Positions 36,712 through 48,118 of a stretch of DNA of 64,000 nucleotides are shown piece after piece. Each line of letters starts with the position of its first letter. Position 1 is the stretch's first letter. The notes beneath the pieces were generated by a model. That model saw nothing but the letters and a program-made list of their open reading frames with translations. It did not search any database and was not told where the DNA came from. The DNA is from Burkholderiales bacterium (GTDB taxonomy: Bacteria > Pseudomonadota > Gammaproteobacteria > Burkholderiales > Burkholderiaceae). The position numbers and the translations under genes were made by a program. Location of the stretch: positions 1 to 64,000 of the forward strand of contig JAJTAZ010000022.1 of the NCBI GenBank assembly GCA_021287185.1, in the 5' to 3' direction.

Positions 36712-37251
36712 ATGACGACAACAGCGACAATGATGTGCTGGCTTAAAAAAACCTCCATGGCTCTTGGTGCGCTGGTGCTCACGATGAGCCTGTCTGCGTG
36801 TGGTTTTCACCTTTTGGGTGCAAGCAGTAACCAAAATCTGCCGAGTTCAGTCGCCCTCGTTGGCAACATCAACAACGAAATTGTTGAATCGCTCAAATTA
36901 CAAAAACCCGATGGCATCGTATCCGCAACGCCCGATAAAGCCGATTTGACCCTTGAATTTGGCGACATCAGTACAAACAAGACTGTGTTGTCAAAAACGG
37001 CATCAGGAACAGTCTCAGAATACCACGTGCGTTTATCGGTTGTGATTCAAGCGTATGACAAACATAAAAATCAGTTGCTCGCACCCACGCGTTTGAGCAC
37101 TTCACGCAATTTGATTGTCGGCACGGGCTATGCCACTGCAGAGGATGCGGAGCTTGAACGTCTCAATTCAGACATGGCGCGCGAATTGGCCAACAGCATT
37201 GTGTATCGTGTGCGTGCTGTTTGGCTCACGCATCAAAAAACCGCATTATGA
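36712..37251 (+). CDS. lptE: LPS-assembly lipoprotein LptE
   Basis: 179 residues. A lipoprotein signal peptide with lipobox LSAC (Cys about residue 31) is followed by the GFHLLG start typical of LptE. It plugs the LptD barrel and helps insert lipopolysaccharide in the outer membrane. Starts 4 bases after leuS and precedes holA, the order seen across Proteobacteria. Confidence 0.9.
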   Translation: MTTTATMMCWLKKTSMALGALVLTMSLSACGFHLLGASSNQNLPSSVALVGNINNEIVESLKLQKPDGIVSATPDKADLTLEFGDISTNKTVLSKTASGTVSEYHVRLSVVIQAYDKHKNQLLAPTRLSTSRNLIVGTGYATAEDAELERLNSDMARELANSIVYRVRAVWLTHQKTAL

Positions 37252-37261
37252 GTACACCCTC

Positions 37262-38266
37262 ATGAGCACATCGTTTGCCACACCGCTCGCACCGTTGTAC
37301 GTTTTGTGCAGCGATGAAGTGCTGCTGTTACAAGAATCAATTGACGCACTCCGTCAAGTCGCACGCGCCGAAGGTTTTTCTGAACGCGAAGTGTACACGG
37401 TTGAATCACACTTTAAATGGCATGAAGTGATTGCATCACAACAATCACTCTCATTGTTTGGCGATAAAAAAATTATTGAACTGCGCATTCCAACGGGCAA
37501 ACCGGGTAAAGACGGTGGCGATGCACTCAAAGAGATTGTGCGCAATCTGTCTGAAGATGTTTTGCTCATCATCTCGCTACCGCGTTTGGATAAAACCAGT
37601 AAATCCTCGGTGTGGTTTAAAGCCTTGGCAGATGCCGCTGGACGCAATGTGCACGACATTGCCAGTATTGAATTGAGCAAACTTCCTGTATGGATTCAAG
37701 CGCGTCTCAAACGCAACCAGCAAAGCGTATCTGCCGATACCGCGCAGTGGATGGCAACACAATTTGAGGGTAATTTACTGGCGGCGCATCAAGAAATTCA
37801 AAAACTTGCCCTACTGCACCCCGCAGGCGAAATTCCTGATGAGGTGGTACACGAGGCTGTGCTCAATGTCGCGCGCTATGATATGTTCAAACTCTCCGAA
37901 GCCGTACTGGCGGGCGATGTGGCGCGTACCTGTCGCATGATAGAAGGATTGAAAGCCGAAGGCGAATCCATCGTGCCAATTGTCTGGTCACTCACCAACG
38001 AAGTGCGCACCCTGCTCAGTCTGAAGCAGGAAACCGAAAAAGGTGGTTATCTGCCTTCGTTGATGAAACAAAACCGCATTTGGGGCGCACGTGAGCAGTT
38101 GATTCCACGTGCCCTGCCGCGCTTATCAAGCAAATTTCTCAACCGCTGTTTGGTACGCACAGCGGAACTTGACCGCATGAGTAAGGGTATGGACAAAGCC
38201 GACCCGTGGGATGCAACCTTGCGCCTTGCCAATCAAATGGCTGTACAAATCGCCAAAAGCCGTTAG
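37262..38266 (+). CDS. holA: DNA polymerase III delta subunit
   Basis: 334 residues from ATG 37262. Delta subunits of the clamp loader have an N-terminal AAA+-like part (PLYVLCSDEVLLLQESIDAL; LSLFGDKKIIELRIP) and a helical C-terminal collar (DPWDATLRLANQMA). It opens the beta clamp during loading. Eleven bases after lptE. Confidence 0.93.
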   Translation: MSTSFATPLAPLYVLCSDEVLLLQESIDALRQVARAEGFSEREVYTVESHFKWHEVIASQQSLSLFGDKKIIELRIPTGKPGKDGGDALKEIVRNLSEDVLLIISLPRLDKTSKSSVWFKALADAAGRNVHDIASIELSKLPVWIQARLKRNQQSVSADTAQWMATQFEGNLLAAHQEIQKLALLHPAGEIPDEVVHEAVLNVARYDMFKLSEAVLAGDVARTCRMIEGLKAEGESIVPIVWSLTNEVRTLLSLKQETEKGGYLPSLMKQNRIWGAREQLIPRALPRLSSKFLNRCLVRTAELDRMSKGMDKADPWDATLRLANQMAVQIAKSR

Positions 38267-38328
38267 AATAACGTCACTTAGTACACCTCTGGTTCGCTCA
38301 AATTAAAATCTCATTAAAAAAACATACA

Positions 38329-39603
38329 ATGACTTCTGTTACCGAATATATGCACGACCTTGGCAAAACTGCGCGTACCGCTTCACGTTCAATGGCGCGT
38401 GCCAGTACCGCGACTAAAAATCTCGCCTTGCGCCATATGGCCGATTTGATTGAGCTGCAAGCCAGCGCGCTCCAGTCAGAGAATACCAAAGACATCGTTC
38501 AAGCGCGCGCCAAGGGTTTGGATGATGCGTTCATTGACCGCCTGACGCTGTCTGACAAAGCCGTCGCCACCATGATTGCGGGTTTGCGCCAAGTCGCCGA
38601 GTTGCCCGATCCAATTGGGCAAATGAACAATTTCAAACCCCTGCCCTCTGGCATCACGGTTGGGCAAATGCGCGTGCCTTTGGGCGTAATCGGCATCATT
38701 TACGAATCACGCCCAAATGTAACCATAGATGCGGCCGCATTGTGCATCAAATCAGGCAATGCCACCATTTTGCGTGGCGGCTCAGAAGCATTACACTCAA
38801 ACCAAGCTCTGGCAAAAATCGTCCAAGCAGGTCTGGCGCACGCAGGTTTACCCGAATCGGCCGTGCAAGTGGTCAACACACCCGATCGCGCGGCGGTCGG
38901 TGAACTCATCACCATGACCGAGTATGTCGATGTGATTGTGCCGCGTGGTGGTAAATCTCTGATTGAGCGTCTGATGGCGGATGCACGCGTACCCATGATT
39001 AAGCATTTGGATGGCATTTGTCACACCTATATTGATGTTGCCGCTGACATCGCCAAAGCGATTAAAGTGTGTGACAACGCCAAAACCCAGCGCTACGCGC
39101 CGTGCAACACCATGGAAACCCTATTGGTGCACCGTGAAATCGCGCCCAATGTATTGCCGCAGTTGTGTCAAATTTATCAAGACAAAAGTGTTGAATTGCG
39201 CGTGGATGCGCCCACACGTGCGCTGTTGGAAAAAAATGGTTTAACGAACTTGGTTGATGCCACAGAAGAAGACTGGTCAACCGAATACCTTGCGCCCATT
39301 TTATCCATTAAAATTGTTGATGATTTGGATGCGGCCATTGAGCACATCAATCACTATGGTTCTGCCCACACCGATGCCATCATCACAGAAAACCACAGCA
39401 CGGCACAGCGTTTCTTGCGTGAAGTGGACTCCTCATCGGTAATGCTCAATGCCTCAACACGCTTTGCCGATGGCTTTGAATATGGCTTGGGGGCTGAAAT
39501 TGGGATCTCCAATGACAAACTGCACGCACGCGGCCCTGTGGGATTGGAAGGTTTGACCAGTTTGAAATACGTTGTGTATGGAGATGGCAGTGTACGGGTG
39601 TAA
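38329..39603 (+). CDS. proA: Glutamate-5-semialdehyde dehydrogenase
   Basis: 424 residues, usual length. ProA signatures: [11 protein letters not shown] near 125, [10 protein letters not shown] near 150, and the catalytic Cys259 in [14 protein letters not shown]. Reduces gamma-glutamyl phosphate in proline synthesis. No proB nearby; in Burkholderiales proA commonly follows holA. Confidence 0.96.
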   Translation: MTSVTEYMHDLGKTARTASRSMARASTATKNLALRHMADLIELQASALQSENTKDIVQARAKGLDDAFIDRLTLSDKAVATMIAGLRQVAELPDPIGQMNNFKPLPSGITVGQMRVPLGVIGIIYESRPNVTIDAAALCIKSGNATILRGGSEALHSNQALAKIVQAGLAHAGLPESAVQVVNTPDRAAVGELITMTEYVDVIVPRGGKSLIERLMADARVPMIKHLDGICHTYIDVAADIAKAIKVCDNAKTQRYAPCNTMETLLVHREIAPNVLPQLCQIYQDKSVELRVDAPTRALLEKNGLTNLVDATEEDWSTEYLAPILSIKIVDDLDAAIEHINHYGSAHTDAIITENHSTAQRFLREVDSSSVMLNASTRFADGFEYGLGAEIGISNDKLHARGPVGLEGLTSLKYVVYGDGSVRV

Positions 39604-40090
39604 GTCTCATTGGGGGCGTCATACCAACGATAAAAATGGCATTAAGGTTTGGCCATCTTTACTGGTTATCTCGCTTCTGTCTTCTTTTGTGTTGGGTTGT
39701 CAGCAAACCACGCCACCCACATCCGTTGGAAACAAAACCCTTGAGGTACTTACACCAATTGCTTCCTTACAATTGGAATGGGCAGATACACCTGAAGAGC
39801 GGCAAATAGGTTTGATGAATCGAACCTCACTTCCTGAAAATTCGGGTATGGTGTTTGTCTTTGAGCAAAATCAACCCCACTGCTTTTGGATGAAAAACAC
39901 CTTGATGCCTTTGGATATTGGTTTTATTGATGCACAGGGGCGTTTGGTACAAATTGAATCCATGCAAGCACAAAGCACCGATGTTCATTGCGCTAATCAG
40001 GCCATCCAATACGCCTTAGAAGTCAATCAAGGATGGTTCCATCGGCATCCGATTGCATTGGGTACACCCGTATTGAAAGTTCGCAATTGA
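39572..40090 (+). CDS. DUF192 lipoprotein
   Basis: 172 residues if started at ATG 39572, overlapping proA by 32 bases; the exact start is uncertain because no good ribosome-binding site is seen. A hydrophobic stretch ([18 protein letters not shown]) ends in a lipobox. The DUF192 domain has its usual [19 protein letters not shown] and [14 protein letters not shown] motifs. Exported proteins of unknown function. Confidence 0.8.
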   Translation: MCMEMAVYGCKSHWGRHTNDKNGIKVWPSLLVISLLSSFVLGCQQTTPPTSVGNKTLEVLTPIASLQLEWADTPEERQIGLMNRTSLPENSGMVFVFEQNQPHCFWMKNTLMPLDIGFIDAQGRLVQIESMQAQSTDVHCANQAIQYALEVNQGWFHRHPIALGTPVLKVRN

Positions 40091-40107
40091 ACCCATAGAA
40101 AATAAAA

Positions 40108-40133
40108 AAAGCCCTACTGCAAGGTAGGGCTTT
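40108..40133. terminator. Intrinsic terminator between convergent genes
   Basis: AAAGCCCTAC / GTAGGGCTTT with a TGCAAG loop and A/T-rich flanks, placed between the DUF192 gene and the convergent phosphatase gene; it can serve both. Confidence 0.85.
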
Positions 40134-40156
40134 AGACAACTATGGAGAAAACCGAA

Positions 40157-40642
40157 TTAAGCGGCATTGGATTCAAGCATACGACGCGTGACCGATTCGA
40201 CCAAACCACTGACCGCATCTTCCACGTAATCCACTACCACGTTAAATGCCGCTTGATCTGAGTAATAAGGATCGGGGACCTCGGCATCATCATAATTTTG
40301 AGCGTAACGCATTATCAATTCAATCTTATGGCGATGGTGCTCTGGAGCCATATTTTGCAATTGACGCAAATTCTTCCAGTCCATGGCCAAAATGAGATCA
40401 AATTGCGCAAAATCTTCAACTGTCACTTGACGTGCCACATGACCAATGAGGCTATAGCCACGAAAAGCGGCGGCATGTTGGCTGCGTGAATCTGCTTTTT
40501 CACCCACGTGACAAGCATGCGTACCCGCTGAATCCACGACCACTTTATCCGCATGGCCAGATGAAGTGATTTTTTTGATAAAGACGGCTTTAGCGACGGG
40601 TGAACGGCAGATATTACCCGTACACACAAATAAAACTTTCAT
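40157..40642 (-). CDS. Low-molecular-weight protein tyrosine phosphatase
   Basis: 161 residues from ATG 40642. The P-loop VCTGNICRSP (C7, R13) starts the protein, and the general acid is the Asp in VPDPYYSD near residue 130. Dephosphorylates phosphotyrosine or arsenate-like substrates; often linked to exopolysaccharide control. The neighbourhood with uvrB is Burkholderiales-like. The 180 bases before it (40680-40860) are AT-rich with no gene. Confidence 0.92.
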   Translation of the reverse strand: MKVLFVCTGNICRSPVAKAVFIKKITSSGHADKVVVDSAGTHACHVGEKADSRSQHAAAFRGYSLIGHVARQVTVEDFAQFDLILAMDWKNLRQLQNMAPEHHRHKIELIMRYAQNYDDAEVPDPYYSDQAAFNVVVDYVEDAVSGLVESVTRRMLESNAA

Positions 40643-40864
40643 CTTAGTTGAGTTGGGCTCAACCATCTCAAAACGCATACCATCCTCCTTAAGGACACCA
40701 AAAATACCGCAAGAAACACGGGCTGTATTTTAACAATCTACTCAAATAAAATCAAGTTTAAAAATCTATCTAAACATAGAATAACAATGAGAAATATTAT
40801 TTATAAATAATCAAAAAAGATTAAAATTTTCCGTCAGATATAAGCACAGTTTTTCATACTTATA

Positions 40865-42898
40865 TTAAACACCAAATAATACTGTTTTCAATTGATGAAT
40901 CAAATCGCGGGTTTGGGCTGCTTTTTCAAACTCCAAATTCTTTGCTAAATCAAGCATTTGTCTCTCAAGCTTGATAATTTCCTTGGATAATTGGGCTTCA
41001 GTCCAGTGCTGAAAATGTGTATCAGCACGGTCTGGTTGACTTGTTTTATTTATTTTTTTCTTGCCATCATTATACACCCCATCAATGATGTCTTTGACTT
41101 GTTTATTTATACCTTTAGGTATAATGCCGTTTTCTTGGTTAAACTTCAATTGTTTGTTTCTTCGACGCTCGGTTTCATCCATCGCCCGACGCATGGAATC
41201 GGTGACTCGGTCAGCATATAAAATGGCTGTGCCATTGATATTGCGCGCAGCGCGCCCGATGGTTTGAATCAATGACCGTTCGGAACGTAAAAACCCTTCT
41301 TTATCGGCATCCAAAATAGCCACTAAAGAGACCTCTGGAATGTCCAAACCCTCGCGCAACAAGTTAATCCCGACCAGTACGTCAAATTCACCCAAGCGCA
41401 AGTCACGGATGATTTCGACCCGCTCTACCGTATCAATGTCCGAGTGCAGATAGCGCACACGCACGCCATTGTCATTCAAATAGTCAGTCAAATCCTCCGC
41501 CATACGTTTGGTCAAAGTGGTAATCAGCACACGCTCGCCCACATCCACGCGCGCGCGAATCTCGGTGAGCACGTCGTCAATCTGCGTGACCGCTGGACGC
41601 ACTTCGATTTGCGGATCGACCAAGCCTGTGGGACGCACCACTTGTTCTGCAACCGCATCGGTTTTGTTTTTCTCGTAGTCTGCGGGTGTTGCCGAAACGA
41701 ACACCGTCTGGCGCAGTTTGCCTTCAAACTCTTCAAATTTCAGAGGACGATTGTCCAAAGCACACGGCAGGCGAAAACCATAGTCCACAAGGTTTTCCTT
41801 GCGCGAACGGTCACCCTTGTACATCGCGCCGAGTTGCCCAATCATCACGTGTGATTCATCCAAAAACATCAACGCATCTTTGGGCAAATAATCAATCAAG
41901 GTTGGTGGCGGCTCGCCGATTTTCGAGCCCGATAAATGGCGCGAGTAGTTTTCAATCCCCTTACAAAAGCCAATCTGCGCGAGCATTTCTAAATCAAAAC
42001 GTGTGCGCTCTTCAATGCGCTGTGCTTCCACCAATCGCCCGTTGTCATGAAAAAACTTCACCCGTTCGCGCAACTCGTCTTTAATCGCCTCAACCGCCCG
42101 CAGCAAGGTATCGCGTGGCGTGACATAGTGCGAAGCGGGGTAAATTGTGAAACGCGGGATTTTTTGCACCACTTTTCCTGTCAGTGGGTCAAACAATTGC
42201 ATGGACTCCACTTCGTCATCAAACATGCTCAAACGCAGCGCAAAATCAGCATTCTCCGCAGGAAAAATATCAATCGTATCGCCACGCACACGAAACGTCC
42301 CACGCGCAAAATCAATCTCATTGCGGTTGTATTGCATGACGGCGAGTTGCTTGATAATCTCGCGCTGTGGCATTTTATCGCCCGTGCGCAGCGTCAAGAC
42401 CATGCGGTGGTATTCCTGTGGATTACCTATCCCATAAATACACGAGACCGTGCCGACAATCACCACATCTCGTCGCTCAAGCAGACTTTTGGTTGCCGAC
42501 AGACGCATTTGCTCGATGTGCTCGTTAATCGCTGAATCTTTTTCGATGAATAAATCACGCTGCGGCACATACGCTTCGGGTTGATAATAGTCGTAGTACG
42601 ACACAAAGTATTCGACAGCATTGTTCGGGAAAAACTCGCGAAACTCGCTGTACAACTGCGCTGCCAAGGTTTTATTCGGCGCAAGCACCAAGGCAGGTCG
42701 TCCCGTTTGCGCAATCACATTGGCCATCGTGAAGGTTTTACCCGACCCTGTGACCCCGAGCAAAGTCTGAAAACTCAAACCGTCATTGACCCCTTCGACC
42801 AAAGTAGCAATGGCCGTTGGCTGGTCGCCCGCTGGCGCGAACGGCTGATGCAACTCAAACGGTGAATTGGGATAGGTGATGATGCGGTTTTCGCTCAT
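40865..42898 (-). CDS. uvrB: Excinuclease ABC subunit B
   Basis: 677 residues from ATG 42898. Walker A GVTGSGKT at 48-55, the beta-hairpin tyrosines in [14 protein letters not shown], helicase motif DESH, and the C-terminal UVR coiled-coil ([22 protein letters not shown]) that binds UvrC. Damage-verifying helicase of nucleotide excision repair. Confidence 0.97.
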   Translation of the reverse strand: MSENRIITYPNSPFELHQPFAPAGDQPTAIATLVEGVNDGLSFQTLLGVTGSGKTFTMANVIAQTGRPALVLAPNKTLAAQLYSEFREFFPNNAVEYFVSYYDYYQPEAYVPQRDLFIEKDSAINEHIEQMRLSATKSLLERRDVVIVGTVSCIYGIGNPQEYHRMVLTLRTGDKMPQREIIKQLAVMQYNRNEIDFARGTFRVRGDTIDIFPAENADFALRLSMFDDEVESMQLFDPLTGKVVQKIPRFTIYPASHYVTPRDTLLRAVEAIKDELRERVKFFHDNGRLVEAQRIEERTRFDLEMLAQIGFCKGIENYSRHLSGSKIGEPPPTLIDYLPKDALMFLDESHVMIGQLGAMYKGDRSRKENLVDYGFRLPCALDNRPLKFEEFEGKLRQTVFVSATPADYEKNKTDAVAEQVVRPTGLVDPQIEVRPAVTQIDDVLTEIRARVDVGERVLITTLTKRMAEDLTDYLNDNGVRVRYLHSDIDTVERVEIIRDLRLGEFDVLVGINLLREGLDIPEVSLVAILDADKEGFLRSERSLIQTIGRAARNINGTAILYADRVTDSMRRAMDETERRRNKQLKFNQENGIIPKGINKQVKDIIDGVYNDGKKKINKTSQPDRADTHFQHWTEAQLSKEIIKLERQMLDLAKNLEFEKAAQTRDLIHQLKTVLFGV

Positions 42899-43117
42899 AT
42901 TTATGCTCGTTTTTTTCTGTATCAACGCGTGATTATACCACCGCCACATTGAACATCCGACCATCATACCAACACCGCCCAAACCAACCCGTTGCTCGTA
43001 ACACCTTATCGGATTAAGAAAATTTTAAATCCAACACCATCCACTTAAGCCTTTTATTCAGCCTAAAACCTCGGTATAATCCACGGGTTATTTTGTCCAA
43101 CTCATTGAAAGCACATT

Positions 43118-44314
43118 ATGTTTGAACACGTTGATGCCTACGCTGGCGACCCGATTTTAGGATTGGTAGAAACCTTTAAAAAAGACCCTCGTGATAACGT
43201 TAAAGTCAATTTGGGGATTGGTATTTATTACGATGACCAAGGTCGTTTGCCTTTATTGCCCTCTGTCGTCAAAGCTGAAACAGCATTGGCACAGCATCTT
43301 GAGCCACGTCCTTACCTGCCAATGGAAGGTCTGGCCGCCTATCGCACTGCCATTCAAAACCTATTGTTTGGCGAGAACTCTGAGCCATTGACATCCAAGC
43401 GTGTCGCCACTGTGCAAACCGTCGGTGCATCAGGCGCATTGCGCGTGGGTGCGGACTTTTTAAAGCGTTACTTCCCTGCCAGCGACATGTACGTGTCTGA
43501 CCCAACTTGGGACAACCACCGTGCGATTTTCGAAGCCGCAGGATTCAATGTTAAAACCTATCCGTACTACGATGCGGTTACAGGTGGTGTGAAGTTTGAT
43601 GAAATGGTGGCCGCGCTCAAATCATTGCCAAAAAATTCTGTGGTCTTGCTGCACCCATGCTGCCACAACCCAACGGGCGTGGATTTAAGTAAAGAACAAT
43701 GGCAAACCCTCGTGCCTGTGATTAAAGAGCGCGAACTCATTGCCTTTTTAGACATCGCGTATCAAGGATTTGGCGATTCAATTGAAGAAGACGCTTATGC
43801 GATTCGTTTGTTTGTCGCATCAGGTTTGACTTTCTTTGTGAGCAACTCTTTTTCTAAAAACCTGTCTTACTACGGTGAGCGCGCGGGTGGATTGTCAGCA
43901 GTATGTGCCAATGCTGAAGAAGCCGAACGCATTTTGGGCCAACTTAAATTAACCATTCGTAAAACTTACTCCAGCCCTGCCTACCACGTGGCAACCGTGA
44001 CTGCCAACGTGATGAACACGCCTGAGTTGCGCGCGATGTGGGAAAATGAAGTGACTGAAATGCGCGTGCGCATCAAAGCCATGCGTCAAAAATTATATGA
44101 CGTATTGACGGCCAAAGTGCCTGGTAAAGATTTTTCATATTTGATTAAACAACGCGGTATGTTCAGTTACACGGGTTTAAGTCCTGAACAGGTTGATCGT
44201 CTGCGTGAAGAATTTGCGGTGTATTTGGTCAAATCAGGTCGCATGTGTGTGGCTGGTTTGAACAGCAACAACGTGGATTATGTCGCGGATGCGTTTGCGG
44301 CGGTGATGGCATAA
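43118..44314 (+). CDS. tyrB: Aromatic amino acid / aspartate aminotransferase
   Basis: 398 residues of the class I aspartate aminotransferase family. The PLP lysine is K247 in NSFSKNLSYYGERAG; HPCCHNPTGVDL is the substrate-site motif. The enzyme makes Phe, Tyr or Asp from their 2-oxo acids; exact preference cannot be read. TATAAT at 43075-43080 is the likely -10. Divergent from uvrB, a pairing common in Burkholderiales. Confidence 0.9.
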   Translation: MFEHVDAYAGDPILGLVETFKKDPRDNVKVNLGIGIYYDDQGRLPLLPSVVKAETALAQHLEPRPYLPMEGLAAYRTAIQNLLFGENSEPLTSKRVATVQTVGASGALRVGADFLKRYFPASDMYVSDPTWDNHRAIFEAAGFNVKTYPYYDAVTGGVKFDEMVAALKSLPKNSVVLLHPCCHNPTGVDLSKEQWQTLVPVIKERELIAFLDIAYQGFGDSIEEDAYAIRLFVASGLTFFVSNSFSKNLSYYGERAGGLSAVCANAEEAERILGQLKLTIRKTYSSPAYHVATVTANVMNTPELRAMWENEVTEMRVRIKAMRQKLYDVLTAKVPGKDFSYLIKQRGMFSYTGLSPEQVDRLREEFAVYLVKSGRMCVAGLNSNNVDYVADAFAAVMA

Positions 44315-44353
44315 CATAATTGTTGTGCTTAAATAATATTTAATGATGTTTTG

Positions 44354-44399
44354 AGGGTTGATGTTTTGGACGCTTGTCCGTATAGCATCAGCCCTTTTC
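44354..44399 (+). terminator. Terminator after tyrB
   Basis: AGGGTTGATG (44354-44363) pairs with CATCAGCCCT (44386-44395) with one G-T wobble; TTTT follows. The rest of 44315-44524 shows no gene I can support. Confidence 0.6.
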
Positions 44400-44524
44400 T
44401 ATTCATACGACATCAAGAAACAACTCAATGGTTATGTCAATGTGTATTGGCAAAATGTGCTGTAGCACATGACGATGTTGACGATGTGTTGTTGAATCAA
44501 AGATTTAAAGGCGATGCTTCGTCA

Positions 44525-45370
44525 TTAATCACAGGCAGTATTGGCAACTCGACGCAGTTCTTGGTATTTGTCATTCCATTTATAACATTGTTTGGCAATA
44601 GGTTTTAAATGCTGTTTTACCCATTGTAATCGCAGTACCAACACTTGCGAACCTGCACAGCATTGATTGGTGGAGGTCACTGTTTTGGTTTTGGAGTCAA
44701 AAGAAAGAGTGACATCGGTTAATTCATCACTGTATTCGTATTGCTGCGTTTTGGGATTGAATAAATAATAATTACGATTGGTATTTGGACCCGCGAAGCC
44801 TTCATTAAAAACTGAAAAGTCTTCGTAACCATCAAAATTATAATCGTCGACTTCCACCTCATCGGAAAGACACACACCCTCTGTTTGGATGGTTTGAATC
44901 AGGGCATTGCTCTGTTTTGAAAATAATCGAACAACTTTATCTTCTGAGCAACTCTTGCGAATATAAGCTTTTTTGAACACAGCAGATTGCAATGCACCCG
45001 CAGGTTCATCGTAGCGATTCAAATGTATGGGCAACTGCTGATAACTGTTTAAATTCTCCCAAATACCTGTCAACAGGTCGGACTGACCCAGTTTTTGTGA
45101 AAAAGTTAATTTTGCACGGGCAGGTTTTTTCAGAGGCTTCCAGTCCAAATCCTCATACAAAACGATACCTTCTTCTGTTTTTCCATCACTACTTAAAACA
45201 ATCGGCACACCCTGTGTATCGTAAATGTACACCGCATAACCATCGTTATCAAACGTTGATAAATGAATGGGATAAGTGCCTATCATCCCTCGGTATTCAT
45301 CGGCATGCACTTGAAATATTTGCAAGTTCAAGATAAAAAATACCCAGTATTTATAAGGTGTTTTCATCAT
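44525..45370 (-). CDS. Exported hypothetical protein with Asp-rich loop
   Basis: 281 residues from ATG 45370. A signal peptide ends near QVHA-DE. The mature part has a VDDYNFDGYEDFSVFNEG stretch, an EF-hand/FG-GAP-like calcium loop seen in XAC2610-type periplasmic proteins, and a Cys pair NQCCAG. Function unknown. A free-standing gene between tyrB and trpB. Confidence 0.6.
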   Translation of the reverse strand: MMKTPYKYWVFFILNLQIFQVHADEYRGMIGTYPIHLSTFDNDGYAVYIYDTQGVPIVLSSDGKTEEGIVLYEDLDWKPLKKPARAKLTFSQKLGQSDLLTGIWENLNSYQQLPIHLNRYDEPAGALQSAVFKKAYIRKSCSEDKVVRLFSKQSNALIQTIQTEGVCLSDEVEVDDYNFDGYEDFSVFNEGFAGPNTNRNYYLFNPKTQQYEYSDELTDVTLSFDSKTKTVTSTNQCCAGSQVLVLRLQWVKQHLKPIAKQCYKWNDKYQELRRVANTACD

Positions 45371-45438
45371 AATCACCTACCCCATCGCATCAGTTTTAAA
45401 CGGATCCAACCCACAGCCGAATCCACCCATTTTTGCCA

Positions 45439-46668
45439 TTACAACCCCAATTTCTCAATCACAAAATCAATGTCTTTGTCACCACGACCTGACAAATTCA
45501 CCAAAATCGATTGACCCTGCCCGCTCGTACCCAATTCGCGCGCGCGGCGAATCGCGTAGGCAACTGCGTGTGAACTTTCCAATGCAGGAATAATCCCCTC
45601 CTCACGCGAGAGTGTCATAAATGCGTCTAAGGTTTCTTCATCGGTGGCAGTTTCGTAATGCACACGTCCGAGGTCTTTGAGGTGGCAATGCACGGGACCG
45701 ACCCCTGGGTAATCCAAACCTGAGGCAATCGAGTGTACCGCAGCGGGTGAGCCGTCTTCGTTTTGTAAAAAATAACAGTAAAATCCTTGCAAATGCCCTG
45801 GTTTACCGAGTGTCAGGGTCGCCGCATGATGCCCTGTATCCAAGCCTTCACCTGCGGGTTCAACACCCACAATGCGCACGGATGCTTCGTCTAAAAATCC
45901 GCTGAACAAGCCAATCGCATTTGAGCCACCACCCACGCAGGCAACCACTTCATTGGGTAAACCGCCTGTGAGTGTTTTAAATTGCGCACGCGCTTCGCAG
46001 CCAACGATGGACTGAAAATACGCGACCATTTCTGGGAATGGTGAAGGTCCAACCACCGAACCAATTGCGAACATGGTGTTTTCAGGGTCTTGTAAATACG
46101 CGCCAAACGCGCTGTCCACCGCTTCTTTGAGTGTGCCTGCGCCTTCGGATACGGGAACAAGATTGCAACCCAAAATTTTCATACGCGAAACATTCGGATG
46201 CTCTTTGGCAATATCCACCACACCCATGTGAATTTCACACTCCAGTCCGACCAATGCGGCGGCGGTAGCCAATGCCACACCATGTTGACCCGCGCCTGTT
46301 TCTGCGATGACTTTCTTTTTACCCATTTTTTTGGCAAGCAAAACTTCACCAATACAGTGGTTGATTTTGTGTGCACCTGTGTGGTTCAAATCCTCACGTT
46401 TGAGGTAAATTTGCGCGCCATTGGGCGTGAGGTTCGAGAGATTTTTTGCGTGATAAATCGGACTGGGGCGACCGACATAGGTTTCTTGCAGACGCTGCAT
46501 TTCATTGATGAAATCGATATCACCAATGATGCTGTAAAAAGCGGCTTTAATTTTTTCCATTTCTGCGGCAAGTACGGGATGGTCAACCGAACCGCCATAA
46601 ACGCCATAAAAGCCCTGCTCATTTGGGCGCATCATTTTGGGTAAATCGTTGATATTGACACAGTTCAC
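45439..46668 (-). CDS. trpB: Tryptophan synthase beta chain
   Basis: 409 residues. The PLP lysine is K101 in [25 protein letters not shown] binds the cofactor phosphate. It condenses indole with serine. Unusually there is no trpA or trpF alongside; neighbours are unrelated genes. The N-terminal linker ([21 protein letters not shown]) diverges from typical TrpB1. It could be an extra TrpB working on free indole, or the main copy separated from trpA. Confidence 0.88.
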   Translation of the reverse strand: MNCVNINDLPKMMRPNEQGFYGVYGGSVDHPVLAAEMEKIKAAFYSIIGDIDFINEMQRLQETYVGRPSPIYHAKNLSNLTPNGAQIYLKREDLNHTGAHKINHCIGEVLLAKKMGKKKVIAETGAGQHGVALATAAALVGLECEIHMGVVDIAKEHPNVSRMKILGCNLVPVSEGAGTLKEAVDSAFGAYLQDPENTMFAIGSVVGPSPFPEMVAYFQSIVGCEARAQFKTLTGGLPNEVVACVGGGSNAIGLFSGFLDEASVRIVGVEPAGEGLDTGHHAATLTLGKPGHLQGFYCYFLQNEDGSPAAVHSIASGLDYPGVGPVHCHLKDLGRVHYETATDEETLDAFMTLSREEGIIPALESSHAVAYAIRRARELGTSGQGQSILVNLSGRGDKDIDFVIEKLGL

Positions 46669-46719
46669 TACGAACTCCTTTTTTGGTTGAGGTTAAAAGT
46701 AACAATTTATGTTTTAAAG

Positions 46720-47211
46720 TTAATCTTCTTCGAGCCACTGTTTTGATGATAAGTCATACACAAACCATCGCATCATAGAATTTCTCTCATACTGAATACA
46801 AGTACCCCCTGAAAACTCAGCAAGATTAGGTTTTGAATGTTCATTTAGCCAAATAGTTCTTTCACCTTCACTTAAATTCATCAAATTTTCAGTGTTTACC
46901 TCGCACCAAGATCTTGCGCGAGATACATCCCAATAATTTACAATACCACCAAGCGGAAGTAATAATAAAATTTGTAATAAACTAAAAATAACAATTCTTA
47001 CGCCTAGTATTCGGTATGTGCTCCTGTTAAAAAAATAACCGAAAATCCAAATCAATGCACCTACTAACAAAACTGTAAAAAATAAGTACCACATCCCGAT
47101 TGAAACAAATAAATCTCCTCGAACAAATAGCGAAATGATAATTGCACTTGTTAACACTAAAAAAGCATAAATTCTATGATTTGATAAGAACGTCATCAGC
47201 CTCGTTCTCAT
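46720..47211 (-). CDS. Hypothetical membrane protein, 163 residues
   Basis: Four predicted membrane segments in the first 100 residues, then a soluble part with Cys residues. No family recognised. AT-richer than its neighbours. Its start directly follows the stop of the amidase gene on the same strand. Confidence 0.5.
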   Translation of the reverse strand: MRTRLMTFLSNHRIYAFLVLTSAIIISLFVRGDLFVSIGMWYLFFTVLLVGALIWIFGYFFNRSTYRILGVRIVIFSLLQILLLLPLGGIVNYWDVSRARSWCEVNTENLMNLSEGERTIWLNEHSKPNLAEFSGGTCIQYERNSMMRWFVYDLSSKQWLEED

Positions 47212-48048
47212 TTATAGCACCCGATGTTGTAAAGCAGGAATGCTCGTGCGCACTCGCTCGACCCGCGAAGGCTTGATGACCGACATGACCACGCCCTTGC
47301 CTGTCGCCTGAACGGCTTGGACAATGCCCCACGCATCGACAATCATACTGTGGCCAAAGGTGCGCCGACCATTTTCGTGCTCACCGCCCTGCCCGCAGGC
47401 AATCACATAGCATTGGTTCTCGACCGCACGCGCACGCATGAGCAATTCCCAATGCGCTTGCCCCGTGGTTTGTGTAAACGCGGCAACATTGACCCAAGCC
47501 AGTACATCTCGTGCAGCACGATACAGTTCAGGAAAACGCACATCGTAGCAAATCGACAAACCAATCCGTCCCCAAGGACTGTCCCACACCACAGGGGCTT
47601 GCGCCAATTCACCCGCCATAATGGTGGTCGATTCATCGTAGTACTCCAAACCATTTTGAAAACCAAATAAATGAATTTTGTCATAACGCGCCACCACCGC
47701 GCCATCGGGTGCATAGACCAGCGTGGTGTTGTACACTTTATTGGCATCCGAGGTTTTCAATGGCAGCGTACCACCGATGAGATACACGCCATGTTGCATG
47801 GCTTGTTGCTGTAAGAACCATTGTATCGGTGTGCTCGCATCTGGATTCGACGCGCGGTAGTCCTCAGCCACGGCAACTTTGTCGGTATCGTGTTGCCCCA
47901 TGATGCAAAAATATTCAGGCAATATGACCAAGTTCGCGCCTTGATTGGCCGCTTTGGCAATGCCTTGTCCCGCAGATTTGAGATTCTCTGCCACATTTGT
48001 GCCAGAGACCATTTGTACGCAGGCGGCAACGAGGGTTTCGGTTTGCAT
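47212..48048 (-). CDS. Carbon-nitrogen hydrolase (Nit1-type amidase)
   Basis: 278 residues from ATG 48048. The nitrilase triad is present: Glu in LPEYF, Lys in KIHLFGF and Cys in GLSICYDVRFPELYR. The DVRFPELYR form is typical of deaminated-glutathione amidases (Nit1/YbeM). It probably repairs deaminated glutathione made by transaminases. Confidence 0.87.
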   Translation of the reverse strand: MQTETLVAACVQMVSGTNVAENLKSAGQGIAKAANQGANLVILPEYFCIMGQHDTDKVAVAEDYRASNPDASTPIQWFLQQQAMQHGVYLIGGTLPLKTSDANKVYNTTLVYAPDGAVVARYDKIHLFGFQNGLEYYDESTTIMAGELAQAPVVWDSPWGRIGLSICYDVRFPELYRAARDVLAWVNVAAFTQTTGQAHWELLMRARAVENQCYVIACGQGGEHENGRRTFGHSMIVDAWGIVQAVQATGKGVVMSVIKPSRVERVRTSIPALQHRVL

Positions 48049-48118
48049 AATGAGCCTTTTCAAAGGTAATTCAAAAATAAAACCTGTGTACAACTATCCA
48101 CAGGTTGGGTAAAAATAC

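Noticed and set aside
41444-41854. 136-residue antisense frame in uvrB
   Set aside because: Shadow of uvrB with His-rich composition typical of antisense frames in this genome.
44351-44608. 85-residue plus-strand frame after tyrB
   Set aside because: Starts in the tyrB terminator hairpin and runs into the end of the convergent exported-protein gene; composition is not convincing.
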